Shown here: piece by piece, positions 37,240-48,739 of the stretch | How the letters are laid out: the number at the start of each line of letters is the position of its first letter | Position numbering within the stretch: the stretch's first letter is position 1 | NCBI RefSeq assembly: GCF_958979055.1 | Contig: NC_084898.1 | Location: forward strand, 19,859,124 to 19,923,123 | Direction: 5' to 3' | Length of the DNA: 64,000 nt | From: Alnus glutinosa | Lineage: Eukaryota > Streptophyta > Magnoliopsida > Fagales > Betulaceae | Translations under genes and position numbers: made by a program | The notes under the pieces: generated by a model | Told to the model about the DNA's origin: nothing | What the model saw: the letters and a program-made list of their open reading frames with translations, nothing else | Databases searched by the model: none

Positions 37240-37456
37240 TCAGGGGTGGAGCCAGCATTCCAACTTTCGAGGGCATGATTGAAAAAAAAAAATTGGGGGT
37301 GGGGTGAAAATATAAAAATAAAAAATAAAAAATTTTAGGAGTAAAATTTTAATTTTAATTTTTTTTTTTAGAATTTTTTTTTTTTTTTTTTGAAAAGGCC
37401 TTAGGTCTTGGGGTGGTCATGCTCCCAAGGCTTTATGTGGCTCTGCCACCGAATAC
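37240..37456. mobile_element. Short non-autonomous DNA element (MITE-like)
   Basis: Inverted ends AGGGGTGGAGCCA on the left and TGGCTCTGCCACCG on the right, with a T-rich, non-coding interior. It resembles a widespread plant GGGGCGGAGCCA family. Target duplication not resolved. Confidence 0.4.
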
Positions 37457-38540
37457 AATTGATAATTTGAAAAAAAATTAATAATAAAGTGATAATTTTA
37501 AAGAATTATGCGTATTTTTTTTAATTATTATTATTATTATTATTATTAAAAAACATAAAAAAGCAAAAGAACAAATCAAAGTTACAGTTGATGTGACCAA
37601 ATCTTCACACTGCACATGGGAAAAACGGAACGGTGTATATGAGGTTGAGAACTGATTGGTGCATAAGTGTTATGCAGAGTCTTTTCTCCATCAGATTTAT
37701 TATTACAAATTCTCAACGACTCTCAAATCTCATTCAATCTCAACCAAGGAAAAGAGAAGGCTGTTGTGGGAATACCGAGAGGCGAGAAAGCTGAGAGACC
37801 ACAGTCCGTCGGTCTACCCGTGCGTCCACTGTCCACGCGCCACCGGTCAGTGCAACGTGAGTTATCTGTTCCTTTGTTACTCCTCTGTTCCTCTGTTAAT
37901 TACTTTGTGTAGTCTCTGATTTGTGGCTTTGCATGCAAAGCCACTTTAGGAACCAAAATATGGTTCAGCTTTCGAAATTTGGGGCTTTTTTTTGGAAAGA
38001 AATAATCGTAAGAGAGCAGGTGGGGTGGGAATGAAGGTGGTGAACCGGTGGTGCAAGCCACCGTCTGGGTCACTGGGCGAGTTTTCTAATAGAGTATAGA
38101 AGTAGAAGTTGTAGATAAGTCTGCAAGTCTTTTCCAAATTCCAGTAGAGTTATACAATTCTGTAGGGCAAATATATTTGTACAACTATTTTTATTTTTTT
38201 TTAAATACTCACATTTCTTATGGAAACATAGACCTATCCATGTGAGATGGGTCTCACATGGTCCACACTAAATGAAGTGTACAAATGGCACTCTTAGAAC
38301 TTTAACAAAAAGACAAAAGCTTATGACCAATACACTGTACAACTTTGAATTGGTTTTAATCAGACCGTCTTATTTTTTGGTTTTACGATATATTGTCTCA
38401 CATCTCCATCTCTTATTTAGTCGATCGACCAAAACGATGTGGTTCGATTGGTTGCATGGTGTTAGCAAATCTTGAAATGAAGAGGCACAATATTTGACCT
38501 TGAATATATATACAAGCAAGGGACTGCGCGCAACAGAACC
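37457..38540. other. Upstream region of the P450 pseudogene
   Basis: 37620-37855 is transcript-like (less AT-rich, ending CAAC followed by GTGAGT, a donor-like site) and could be an orphan leader exon, but no protein is recognised. A TATA-like ATATATATACA at about 38504-38514 sits about 30 bp before the probable P450 start region. Confidence 0.35.
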
Positions 38541-40280
38541 ATGCACCTTCTCCCAAAACCTCTATCCAGAAGTATGCTCTTTCCTCATGCATCCTCTGCA
38601 ACTTTCATGGCCAGTATCTTCGCCTTTTTTCTGTTCCTCTTCTTTCTATTATGGATATTAAGAAGAGCCCAAATAACTGCTCCTAAAACAACGCTTCCAC
38701 CACAAGCCGGTGGCGCGTGGCCTTTGATTGGCCACCTCCACCAATTACGAGGGACAACACCGGCCCATATAACATTGGGTAACATGGCCGATAAGTATGG
38801 ATCGATCTTCACTATCTGGCTAGGCGTACATCGGGCTCTGATAGTGAGCAGTTGGGAGATAGCAAAAGAGTGCTTCACCACTAATGACAAAGCCTTTGCC
38901 AGCCGTCCAAAAGCTATAGCTACACGTACAACTCATGGGCTACAACTATGCCATGTTTGGGTTTAGCCCTTACGGTCCTTACTGGCGCCAAGTGCGTAAA
39001 ATAGCCACCCTCGAGCTCCTATCAAACCACCGCCTTGAGATCTTCAAAGACATCCGAGTGTCTGAGGTAAATACATCTATAAAAGAGATATATGAGGTCT
39101 GGGTCAAGAACAACAAGAAGTTGGTAGAGATGAAGAGATGGTTTGGGTCCACAACCCTAAATGTTTTATTTAGGATGGTTGTAGGGAAGCGATTTGATGG
39201 GACTGCAACCAAGGATGAGACTAATGAAGATAACGATCAGTGGCAGAAGTCAGTAAGAGATTTCTTTGAGTTGAGTGGTACGTTTGTGGTAGCAGATGCT
39301 CTTCCTTTCCTAAGGTGGTTGGACTTGGGAGGGTACGAGAGGGCCATGAAGCGAACTGCAAAAGAATTTGATGATGTCGTAGAAGGTTGGTTAGAAGAAC
39401 ATAAGCAAAGGAAAGTTTCTGGTGAGGCAAAGGGACACCAAGACTTTATGGATGTGATGTTGTCTATTGTTACTGACGACGAAGAGATATCTAATTATGA
39501 TGCTGATACAATCACTAAAGCTACATGTCTGGTAAGCTTTTGATATACCCTATAACTAACTTCACATGTATACAACAAGATGCATGTTCCTTGAATATTA
39601 TGAACATATATGCATGAATATTTCGTTAATTAGAGTGATTATCATTGATCAACTAGCTAGTATCAAATAGGCATCATAGAGTTCATAGTTGTTTGGTAAC
39701 CATTTTGATCATACATCCAAGAGAAAGATCATCAAGCCCATGACGAGAAAAATAACAATCAAATTAATATATATAATTGGCTTAACAATGTGAGGGAAGT
39801 ACTGTTGGTTTATGGAAATTCTTCGTTTTAACAAAAGAGAAGAAGTATGGTGGATATCCCCCCGTGTTGTCAGGTTGTGAAACTATATATTTGGTTAAGT
39901 CTATCCAAAAGCTAGACGGCTAGTGGTCCAATATTCAAACTTTTTTTGCCTGACCATCTAAAACTTCGACTTTGGTACTTTTGCAGGCCCTTATCCTAGC
40001 GGGCACAGATACTACAACAGTAACAATGACATGGTCTCTCTCTTTGCTTCTTAACAACCGGGAAGCCCTAAAGAAAGCACAACAAGAGTTAGATGTTCAG
40101 ATTGGCAGGGAGAGGCAAGTTATGCAACTCACACTTGCCACCTTGTTGCATGCTTTTGAAATTACAACCCCGTCAAATGAGCCCGTGGACATGACTGAGA
40201 AAGTCGGACTTGCCAACATGAAAACCACACCACTTGAAGTCCATCTCACTCCACGCCTTCCTACCCATGTATATGCATGA
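38541..40280 (+). pseudogene. Cytochrome P450 pseudogene, CYP82-like
   Basis: Exon 1 is 38541-39531 and exon 2 is 39987-40280, with a clean GT-AG intron (CTG|gtaagc, ttgcag|GCC). Seen in order: an N-terminal membrane anchor, the proline-rich hinge PPQAGGAWPLIGHL, the B/C region, FGFSPYGPYWRQVRKI, the I-helix AGTDTTTVTMTW, then DVQIGRERQV fused directly to MQLTLATLLHAFE. That fusion omits about 130 residues holding the K-helix ExxR, the PERF region and the heme-ligand cysteine loop, so no heme can bind. The deletion keeps the frame. A separate 1-nt shift near 38925-38935, between ATRTT and MGYNYAM, breaks exon 1. CYP82 enzymes are ER-bound monooxygenases of specialised metabolism. The substrate cannot be inferred. 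Confidence 0.88.
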
Positions 40281-40745
40281 TTTGATGATTAGATATTTGA
40301 TCATTAAAATGCAAGCTAGTATATTTTTGGTGTACTAATAGTACTTATATATGCATGAAAATTTGAATCATGTACCAGAGTTCTTAGACATAAAGTATCT
40401 AAATTAAAATATATTATGTTGTCTGCAAAAATATATACATGCATGCATGTATGGGCTTTGTTAAATGGAGAAGCGTCACTGGGGCGAGTCCCTCCACGTA
40501 CGTGCTTCTGGAATGCATCCTAAAGTGCTTAAAAACCAAGTGTTATAAATGGGGGTTTTTTTTTTTTGGCAGCTGCATTTTGTATTCTGCCATGCCCAAC
40601 CAATGGGCTGTATTTTGCAATATCAATGATAAATAAGCTACAAAGTCTTTTGTTTTGTTTTTTTTTTTTTTAATCTTTCAATATTTATTATAAGAATCAT
40701 ATTAGTGGAGATATTTATTATATATAAGAATCATATTATAAGAAC
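40281..40745. other. Spacer between the P450 pseudogene and element C
   Basis: AT-rich with no gene. It ends in AGAAC, the left target duplication of element C, and would originally have run straight into the LEUNIG-like exon at 48449. Confidence 0.5.
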
Positions 40746-41305
40746 TGTTAGGGAAAATATTAGTTTACCAAAGCCCATCCAAATCATTTGGGCCTAACCG
40801 GTTCACCCGACCCGACCACCCGAGTGCGACCACCCAACCCGGGTACCTCGTAACACCCGAGTCCGCGAATATCTCGGGATTACCCGGGATTTAAGGGACA
40901 CGACACACTATACATAACTAGATCGTGCGCCCGAAGTCTCTCCAAAAAACATGTCACCCATAAGGGATCGTGCGCCCGAGATACGTGGTCGTGGAACCCG
41001 AAGTGTCCGTGCGCCCGAGGCCACGTCTTCCTCAACTGCCGATCCCTGCACAAACCGGGAACAATCCTAAACTGCCCATCAATCTCTATAAATACCAGAA
41101 TCTCTTCTAATATTAAGGTACATGCTATTCTATGCTTTTAAAAATTACTCAGCTCATATTCAAACTATCATCTGACTTTGGCATCGGAGGGGGATCGTCG
41201 GCACCCCCCGACGCAGTGTTTATTATTTTGTAGATCATAAGAACAAAGCGAATCTTCAGGCGAATCATCATTCGACACGTCACCATGTCGAAAACTGTAT
41301 CAACA
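40746..41305 (+). repeat. 5' LTR of element C
   Basis: 560 bp, TG...CA, with TATAAATACC near 41088. Confidence 0.85.
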
Positions 41306-41330
41306 GTTTGGCGCCGTCTGTGGGAACGCC
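41306..41330 (+). other. Primer-binding-site-like sequence of element C
   Basis: GTTTGGCGCCGTCTGTGGGA starts directly after the LTR end. Confidence 0.65.
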
Positions 41331-43679
41331 ATTGTTCCTTAAAAATAAAAATAAATCCGCAACGGTGACTACAGATCAATTCATGGCCGAAAGTAGCCGA
41401 TGATTTCTTTCTTCAAGATCTTCACGAGTCCATGACAGATCTATTCAAATTTATATTAACATAGAGCAGATCTGCGTCCACCAACTTGTTGGATGTACGC
41501 TTGAAGTTTGCTCCCTGCGCGTAGAATTGATCCATATCCATCTATATCGGGCGTGCTTTAACGCACATTAATCCAGTGTTGGACCTCATCGTATATACCA
41601 GGTGAAGGCTGCAGCACATACAGTCTATACAAAGAGAAAGAAGAAGAACCTACGGGTATGTCATGTCCAACCTGGTCCAGGTTCTAATTCCTTCCCCGAA
41701 GAACTGGAAGAACCCTCGACTAGTCAGTTCTTCCTTTTCTGATGCCGGCGAACATCACGAATTGGCGTTACTGCCGGTGATGCCGAGTCACTTAAGGAGG
41801 TTCCGCTGACAAGAAGGTCTAGTTCTGACCCCGAGACCATCGGAACCCCGGTGACGCGATCCACTCCCGCTGACTCCGAGACCATCGAGAGCCCCGGTGA
41901 CGCAATCCACAGGATGACAAAGGAAAATCTCCGGTACTTTGGGTTTTGCCCAGTAGAATGTTGGAGCCCAGAACGAAGAGGTTGTCAAACCCGGACCTCC
42001 GAGGCGGCGATGATGTTCCATTGCCACGGTAGTTCTAACCAGAAGCTTCTGACTCTCGTCCCGAGCTCAACCACACTCCGGTTCTTCCCTGGTCGGTGCC
42101 ATTGACATTCTCGGTACGGCCATTAGATCCGGAGTACTCCACGATCCTGTTCTTGCCGAGTCTTGGAGCAATAAGGGAGCAATTTTCTATGATGAGTATG
42201 CTCCCCTCGACGTTGTTTCTCAGCCCCAGCAGCCCAATTGGCCCAGGAGTGCATAAGTCTTATAGAACTTCCGAGCTTAGAGTTCGACTCTCACTCTTAC
42301 ACCACTATGCTTAAAGATTGTACTTGAAACACTGACCCAACCTCAGGGAAGGATGGAAAGATGCTCCAGTTCATTGGGGAAGCGACGAGAAACGATGGCG
42401 CTGTGCAAGGAATGGTTTTGGCCGAAATCTTGAGCCAGAACACTGATAGGGCAGAACTTCAGCGACTTGCCGTCCAACTATACGCCGATGCCCAATTCGG
42501 TCAAATTCTCCCTTGTCTACTGAGTCGTGGCTCAGAACCTCCGTGGCACCAAAGACAGTCAGAATTCGAAGGATGCTCGAATTGTTTGCACGTTCTCGGC
42601 AGTTGGGATGATCTACTTGACCACCGAAGCCATCATCACCAAAGACCCCACGCTGTCCTTTGAATCAAAGTCACCCGTGTAGTGCCCCTTTGCCAGGTCG
42701 GGTATGTAAATCACAGATCGGGTCCACGCAAGGTAACTGCTGGTGAGTAATTTGAAGATCGGAGGATTCACTGCAGTATGTTTAGTAAATATATCAGAAA
42801 AAGAAAAAGAAGAAAAACCCAGATCAGTGGGCTATATTAGATCACAGTCTTGGCCTCTCTTGGCTACTGAGTCATGGCTTCGGGCTTCCGAGATGATGGC
42901 TACACAAATCTGGAACCGCTAGTGTCTAGCTTCCAGATCCACCTTGCCATCAAGAGGCTGCAATGTTTAGAAAAATTGAAAGAGGCCAACCCATGTTGTG
43001 AGTCGGCCAGTACCGGTTTTTCCACAAGTGTTGGGCTCGGTCCAATAAGTTAAAAAAAAAAACTGTGCATCGAGAGCTCCCTCCTTGGAGTCGGGTTACC
43101 CATATCCTGTAAAGGGTCGGTTTTGGATCCCAAAACGTCATCTCTATTCCTCGGTCGCCGGTGAGTACAGGTAGTCCTTCTTCCATTCGATTTCCTAAGA
43201 CCTCAGGTCGGTCTCTCCCAGAGGATAGTCCAAAGCTCGAATTTTCACTCCGGAGCCCAGAATCACCAAGTAGAAGAAGACGGTGGTGCCGTCTCCGGTA
43301 CTTGAGATTCCGGTGATGGGGTCTGTCGACTCTGGCGTCACTTCCGGTGAGCATACGAAGCCATCTCTATCAGATTCCAGCGCCTCTACGAGGACGAAAC
43401 CCATCTCCCTGTATCAGATTTTGGTTTCAGAACTTAACCACCGGGTCTTGGCCCACTGGGTCATGCCGGAGCCCGAAGCGGCCTCGGTCATGGACTCTTC
43501 CCTGCCCCGATTCACTTCCGGATGCACCTTGTCCTCGGGTTCAAGGCTACTAAGTCTACTTTCAAGCACCAAATCAGTGTTCTTCGCTATCTTCCTTCAT
43601 CAGAAAAGTCTTTTAGTAAATCACAAATCCCACATATGAAATTCGTGAAACACAAAGGCATATTCAAATCCACAAGGAA

Positions 43680-44940
43680 CCCACCCGAGCCGATGATCAT
43701 TCCGAGCCTAGGAACCCATCCGAGCCGTGGATCATCTCGGTCCGAGGGTGCATCCGAGCTGAAACTCTATCCGAGTTGAGGATGTCATCTGAGCCATCGT
43801 CCATCCGAGCCGATGATCCATCCCAAGCCGCGGATCATCCCGGTTCGAGGGTGCATCCGAGCCGAAGACTCTATCCGAGTCTAGGATGTCATCCAAACCA
43901 CCGATCATCCCGGTCCGAGGGTGCATCCGAGCCAAGGATTCCATCCGAGTCTAGGATGTCATCTGAGCCATCGTCCATCCGAGCCGATGATCCATCCCGA
44001 GCCGCAGATCATCCCGGTCTGAGGGTGCATCCGAGCCGAAGACTCTATCCGAGTCGAGGATGTCATCTGAGCCATCGTCCATCCGAGCCGATGATCCATC
44101 CCGAGCCGCAGATCATCCCGGTCTTAGGGTGCATCCGAGCCGAAGACTCGGTCCGAGTCAAGGATGTCATCCAAGCCGCGGATCATCCCGGTCCGAGGGT
44201 GCATCCGAGCCGAAGACTCTATCCGAGTCTAGGATGTCATCCAAGCCATCGATCATCTCGGTTCGAGGGTGCATCATCCAAGCCACCGATCATCCCGGTC
44301 CGAGGGTGCATCCGAGCCAAGGATTCCATCCGAGTCTAGGATGTCATCCAAGACATCGATCATCCCGAGCCAATGATCCATTCTGAGTCGAGGATGTCAT
44401 CCGAGCCATCGATCATCCCAAGCCGATGATCCATTCCGAGCCAAGGATTCCATCCGAGTCTAGGATGTCATCCAAGCCATCGATCATCTCGGTCCGAGGG
44501 TGCATCCGATCCGAGCCATCGATCATCCCGAGCCGATGAGTCGAGGATCCCAGGCGAGTTACGGAAACCATCCGAGCAAAGGATGCATTCCGAAGTCAAA
44601 AGTGCAATCCGAGCTAAGGTAACCATCCGAGCCGCAGATCATCCCGGTCTGAGGGTGCATCCGAGCAGAAGACTCCACCCGAGTCTAGGATGTCATTTGA
44701 GCCGTGGATCATCCCGAGCTGAGGGTCCAATCCGAGGACTCATTTCGAGGATCCCATCCCAACCGCGGATCATCCCGGTCCAAGGATGCATCCGAGCCAA
44801 GGATTTCATCCGAGTCTAGGATGTCATCCGAGCCATCGATCATCCCGAGCCGATGATCCATTCCGAGCAAAGGATCATCCCGGGCGGAGGGTCCAATCCA
44901 AGGACTCATTTCGAGGGTCTCTTCCATGGAGCCCAAGTGC
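43680..44940. repeat. Minisatellite 1 of element C (ATCCGAGCC-based, higher-order)
   Basis: About 1.26 kb of ATCCGAGCCGA/ATCATCCCGGTCCGAGGG units arranged in larger blocks, for example GGTGCATCCGAGCCGAAGA, then CTATCCGAGTC, then GGATGTCATC. It is very CpG-rich. The 187-codon frame at 43776-44339 is a consequence of the repeat. Confidence 0.9.
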
Positions 44941-45499
44941 ACAACCTCATCAAAATATTGAGATATGCATACATATGTGCCGCTTAGACACAGGCGAGGA
45001 TAATATTTCAAGCCAGAAGTTTTTATAAGAAAATTCCAAAAAAAAAGAAAAAGAAAAAGGGCCACGTTACCCTCAGCTTGCGCAACACGAAAAAGAGCTT
45101 TAACGCCGCCTCTCTCGGTGACAAATAGAAGCCTCACAAGAATCGATGGTCACTCAAAGCATCTCTTTAGAACTCATGTTTTTGATCTATTCGTCTCCTT
45201 GTGCCGTGTTAATACAGGGATCCACTGAAAAGCTCAAGAGGAGAAAAAGAAAAAAGTCTCGTCATGCCTCGAGTAGACTCAGCATGACTCGAGCCCCCGA
45301 GCAAAGGCCTCGGCATGCATCGAGCACACATAAGCCTTGGCAATCCCAAGCAAAAGCCTTGACAATCTCGAGCAGAGCCTCATCATGGCCTCCAGCAGAC
45401 CCAGCAATCCCGAGCAAAAGCCTCGGTACGTCAGAGCACGAAGCCGAGCCGCCGTAAGCCTCGGGCCACCATAAGCCCAGAGCTGCCGTAAGCCTCATA

Positions 45500-46640
45500 C
45501 CAGATCAAACCAGACCAGATCAACTCAAAGTGTTGTCTCCCTCGGTTTGAAACACAACCGGCTCGGAACACACACCCGATCATGGCCCTCGGTAGCACGG
45601 GGGTGACCCGGTTCAACTCAGACCAGATCAAGTCAACTCAAACCAGATCAACTCAAAGTGTTGTCTCCCTCGGTTTGAAACACAACCGGCGCGGAACATA
45701 CACCCGGTCATGGCCCTCGGTAGCACGGGGGTGACCCGGTTCAACTCAGACCAGATCAACTCAACTCAAACCAGATCAACTCAAAGTGTTGTCTCCCTCG
45801 GTTTGAAACACAACCGGCGCGGAACACATACCCGGTCATGTCCCTGGTAGCACGGGGGGTGACCCGATTCAACTCAGACCAGATCAAATCAACTCAGACC
45901 AGATCAACTCAACTCAAACCAGATCAACTCAACTCAAACCAGATCAACTCAAAGTGTTGTCTCCCTCGGTTTGAAACACAACCGGCGCGGAACACATACC
46001 CGGTCATGTCCCTGGTAGCACGGGGGGTGACCCGGTTCAACTCGGACCAGATCAAATCAACTCAGACCAGATCAACTCAACTCAAACCAGATCAACTCAA
46101 CTCAAACCAGATCAACTCAAAGTGTTGTCTCCTTCGGTTTGAAACACAATTGGCTCGGAACACACACCCGGTCATGGCCCTCGGTAGCACGGGGGTGACC
46201 CGGTTCAACTCAGACCAGATCAAGTCAACTCAAACCAGATCAACTCAAAGTGTTGTCTCCCTCGGTTTGAAACACAACCGGCGCGGAACACACACCCGGT
46301 CATGTCCCTCGGTAGCACGGAGGGTGACCTGGTTCTACTCAGATCAAATCAACAACCATTGTGCTTTCAAAGTGCTATTTCTGTGTTGCAACGTCAACAA
46401 CCACAGATATTCGGAAGTCAGTCTATCAACTCAGGTATGCAAACTAATCATTATTCAATATATATACATCTGTTCTAACAAATTTCAGGGGTCCAGCTCC
46501 GGCACATACCATACGGGGAGGCAACCCCTACAACAAACCTTACGGGGAGTTAACCCCTACAACACACCCGGTCATGTCCCTCGGTAGCACGGGGGTGACC
46601 TGGTTCAACTCAAACCAGATCAACTCAAAGTGTTGTCTCC
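45500..46640. repeat. Minisatellite 2 of element C (128/168-bp units)
   Basis: Copies of AAAGTGTTGTCTCC start near 45527, 45655, 45783, 45951, 46119, 46247 and 46627. The spacing is 128, 128, 168, 168, 128 and then 380 bp. The 40-bp difference is extra CAACTCAAACCAGAT sub-repeats. Confidence 0.9.
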
Positions 46641-47389
46641 CTCGATTTGAAATACAACCAAGTCACTCCGATTATCCCCTTCGGTAATAATTCACATACA
46701 ACCGGTTTGAAAGGCCGGCCACATGCACGAGCCACCTTCTCGGGATTGGAAAGTAACTCGGTCAAATCAAATAATAAACATCTCAAGAATAACTCAGACA
46801 ACTCAATCAAATGCCGGCCTTGCAATTCTTCTCGTTGTTTTCAGCTAACCTCGAGCTCCCGATCCCAAGTCTCTAAATCAATCCGGAACACTCAATTCTT
46901 GATCCCCAGTCTGGACATACTCCTTCAGCACTCTATTGCAGCTTGATTATAGCTTGCTTCCTGGTCACAGTTTGTTCCTTCTCAGCCTTAGCGGCATACA
47001 GTTATGCAGCCAACACTATCTTCCAAGCCTGAGATACATTAAGCTCCGTAAAAGATGCTCTTTGTCTTTCTGGGAATCAATCAGTTCAGTCAACACCCAT
47101 CAAGTCACCTGTTGTCGGCATGCACCCGAGATTGTGCAGGCCTGTGGCCGAACCAGAAGCTCAATTGGGTCGAATGAAACCAGAGAACCCGACCGGTCGT
47201 CAGAATCTTATGAGTATCCCGACCCCTAGGTCAGGAACATACTTCATCTCAGGAAGCTCAGCTCCAGGAAATACAAGAAGAGCATACGCAGATCTGGCAT
47301 CTAGTTGGTCCCAAAAGCAGACATGGGCAAGATATACAGGGATCTCTATCCCAATATTGTCGCTTGTATTCACGGGACTGAGATTCTTC

Positions 47390-47689
47390 CTACTTGGCAG
47401 TTATCCTCCCCGGTTGGGGTAGCTCGGAAAACTGAACAGCTTCCTTCCTCAGTTTAAGAGGCATCAAGCTCGGCGGCAGCTGGGCTTTATCTCCATTAGC
47501 CGCAGTTAAGTCATTCAAAACTCGATCTAATGTTACCACTGATTCGCACACCCGGGACTCAAAAGTTGAACCGAAGTCGAATCGCATTAAATGCACCTTA
47601 TTGCATACGTCAGCCGATCCCGAAACCCGAGATTTTGAAGGTGAGCAAATTTGAAATTTAGAATTTGAAAAAGTGCGGGAATTTTCCAA
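47390..47689 (-). other. Antisense open frame conserved in elements B and C
   Basis: A 99-codon minus-strand frame just inside the 3' LTR (with VTLDRVLNDLTAANGDKAQL). The corresponding strand of element B at about 31370-31640 keeps a similar but broken reading. It is not a recognised retroelement domain. It may be a remnant of a captured gene or simply shared sequence. Confidence 0.3.
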
Positions 47690-47868
47690 AGATGACTTTC
47701 AAAGGCCTCTGGACTGACACTCTTCGGGTGAAGCAACGACTAAAAATTCAAAACCTCCTCGGTAACATGCACCCGACTCAACTTCTGAATCCGTGATAAG
47801 TTAAGGCTGCTTGATTATTCCTAAATTCCCTTACGCACAAAATTTGCATAAAAGAATTGGGGGGTAAC

Positions 47869-48442
47869 TGTTAGGGAAAATATTAGTTTACCAAAGCCTA
47901 TCCAAATCATTTGGGCCTAACCGGTTCACCCGACCCGACCACACGAGTCCGACCACCCGAGTTCGACCACCCAACCCGGGTACTTCGTAACACCCGAGTC
48001 CGCGAATATCTCGGGATTACCCGGGATTTAAGGGACACTACACACTATACATAACTAGATCGTGCACCCGAAGTCTCTCCAAAAAACATGTCACCCATAA
48101 GGGATCGTGCGCCCGAGATACGCGGTCATGGAACCCGAAGTGTCCGTGCGCCCGAGGCCACGTCTTCCTCAACTGCCGATCCCTGTAAAAACCGGGAACA
48201 ATCCTAAACTGCCCATCAATCTCTATAAATACCAAAATCTCTTCTAATATTAAGTTACATGCTATTCTATGCTTTTAAAAATTACTCAGCTCATATTCAA
48301 ACTATCATCTGACTTTGGCATCAGAGGGGGATCGTCGGCACCCCCCGACGCAGTGTTTATTATTTTGCAGATCATAAGAACAAAGCGAATCTCCAGGCGA
48401 ATCATCATTCGACACGTCACCATGCCGGAAACTGTATCAACA
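47869..48442 (+). repeat. 3' LTR of element C
   Basis: 574 bp, with a short CGAGTCCGACCACC-type duplication near the 5' end relative to its partner. Target duplication AGAAC follows. Confidence 0.85.
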
Positions 48443-48448
48443 AGAACC

Positions 48449-48480
48449 ATGTCTCAGACTAACTGGGAAGCTGATAAAAT
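48449..48480 (+). pseudogene. Orphan first coding exon resembling LEUNIG
   Basis: ATG at 48449 encodes MSQTNWEADKM, then the donor GTGAGT at 48481 within AT|gtgagt. To my knowledge this is the N-terminus of the LEUNIG/LUH family of plant transcriptional co-repressors, just before the LisH/LUFS domain, where the first intron also falls. About 220 bp of T-rich intron-like sequence follows (to about 48700) and then F-box copy 3 DNA begins. No further LEUNIG exon is in the window, so this is a fragment separated from its gene by duplication, capture or rearrangement. It lies immediately after element C. Confidence 0.6.
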
Positions 48481-48739
48481 GTGAGTACTTTTGCCTTTTC
48501 TTCTGCATATTGTTCTGTTTTCTCTCTTGTTGTTTCATTATATCTGGTTTTTGTATTTCGGTTTCTCTTTTCTTGTCAGTAAATGGTTTCTTGTATTGTT
48601 TTCTGTTTGATTTGGGGTTCTGGGTTTCTGGGATTTTGTGGGTTCTGTTTGTTTTTTCAATGTTTTGAATCTAGGTTTGATCTTTGAGCTCTACCACAGT
48701 ATAGTACTCAAATCACAAACAAAATCAATCTTGAAAATC

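Larger units (their letters stand above)
40746..48442 (+). mobile_element. Non-autonomous LTR retrotransposon C (7,697 bp, no pol), target duplication AGAAC
   Basis: The LTRs are 40746-41305 and 47869-48442 (TGTTAGGG...GTATCAACA). The primer site is TTTGGCGCCGTCTGTGGGAA at 41308 and the polypurine tract is AATTGGGGGGTAAC at 47855-47868. AGAAC flanks both ends (40741-40745 and 48443-48447). The interior has no recognisable gag/pol. It shares with element B the order leader, minisatellite 1, CGCTTAGACACAGGCGAGG block, minisatellite 2, then a conserved block to the 3' LTR. Both repeat arrays are longer than in B. Confidence 0.88.

Noticed and set aside
41149-43354. Assorted frames of 70-140 codons in element C as host genes
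   Set aside because: They overlap on both strands within the retroelement leader, show no recognised domain and are not conserved as frames in element B.
43680-44940. Long reading frames in the ATCCGAGCC array as a repeat protein gene
   Set aside because: Frames open on both strands follow from tandem units with lengths divisible by three. There is no start context, domain or conservation to support a gene.
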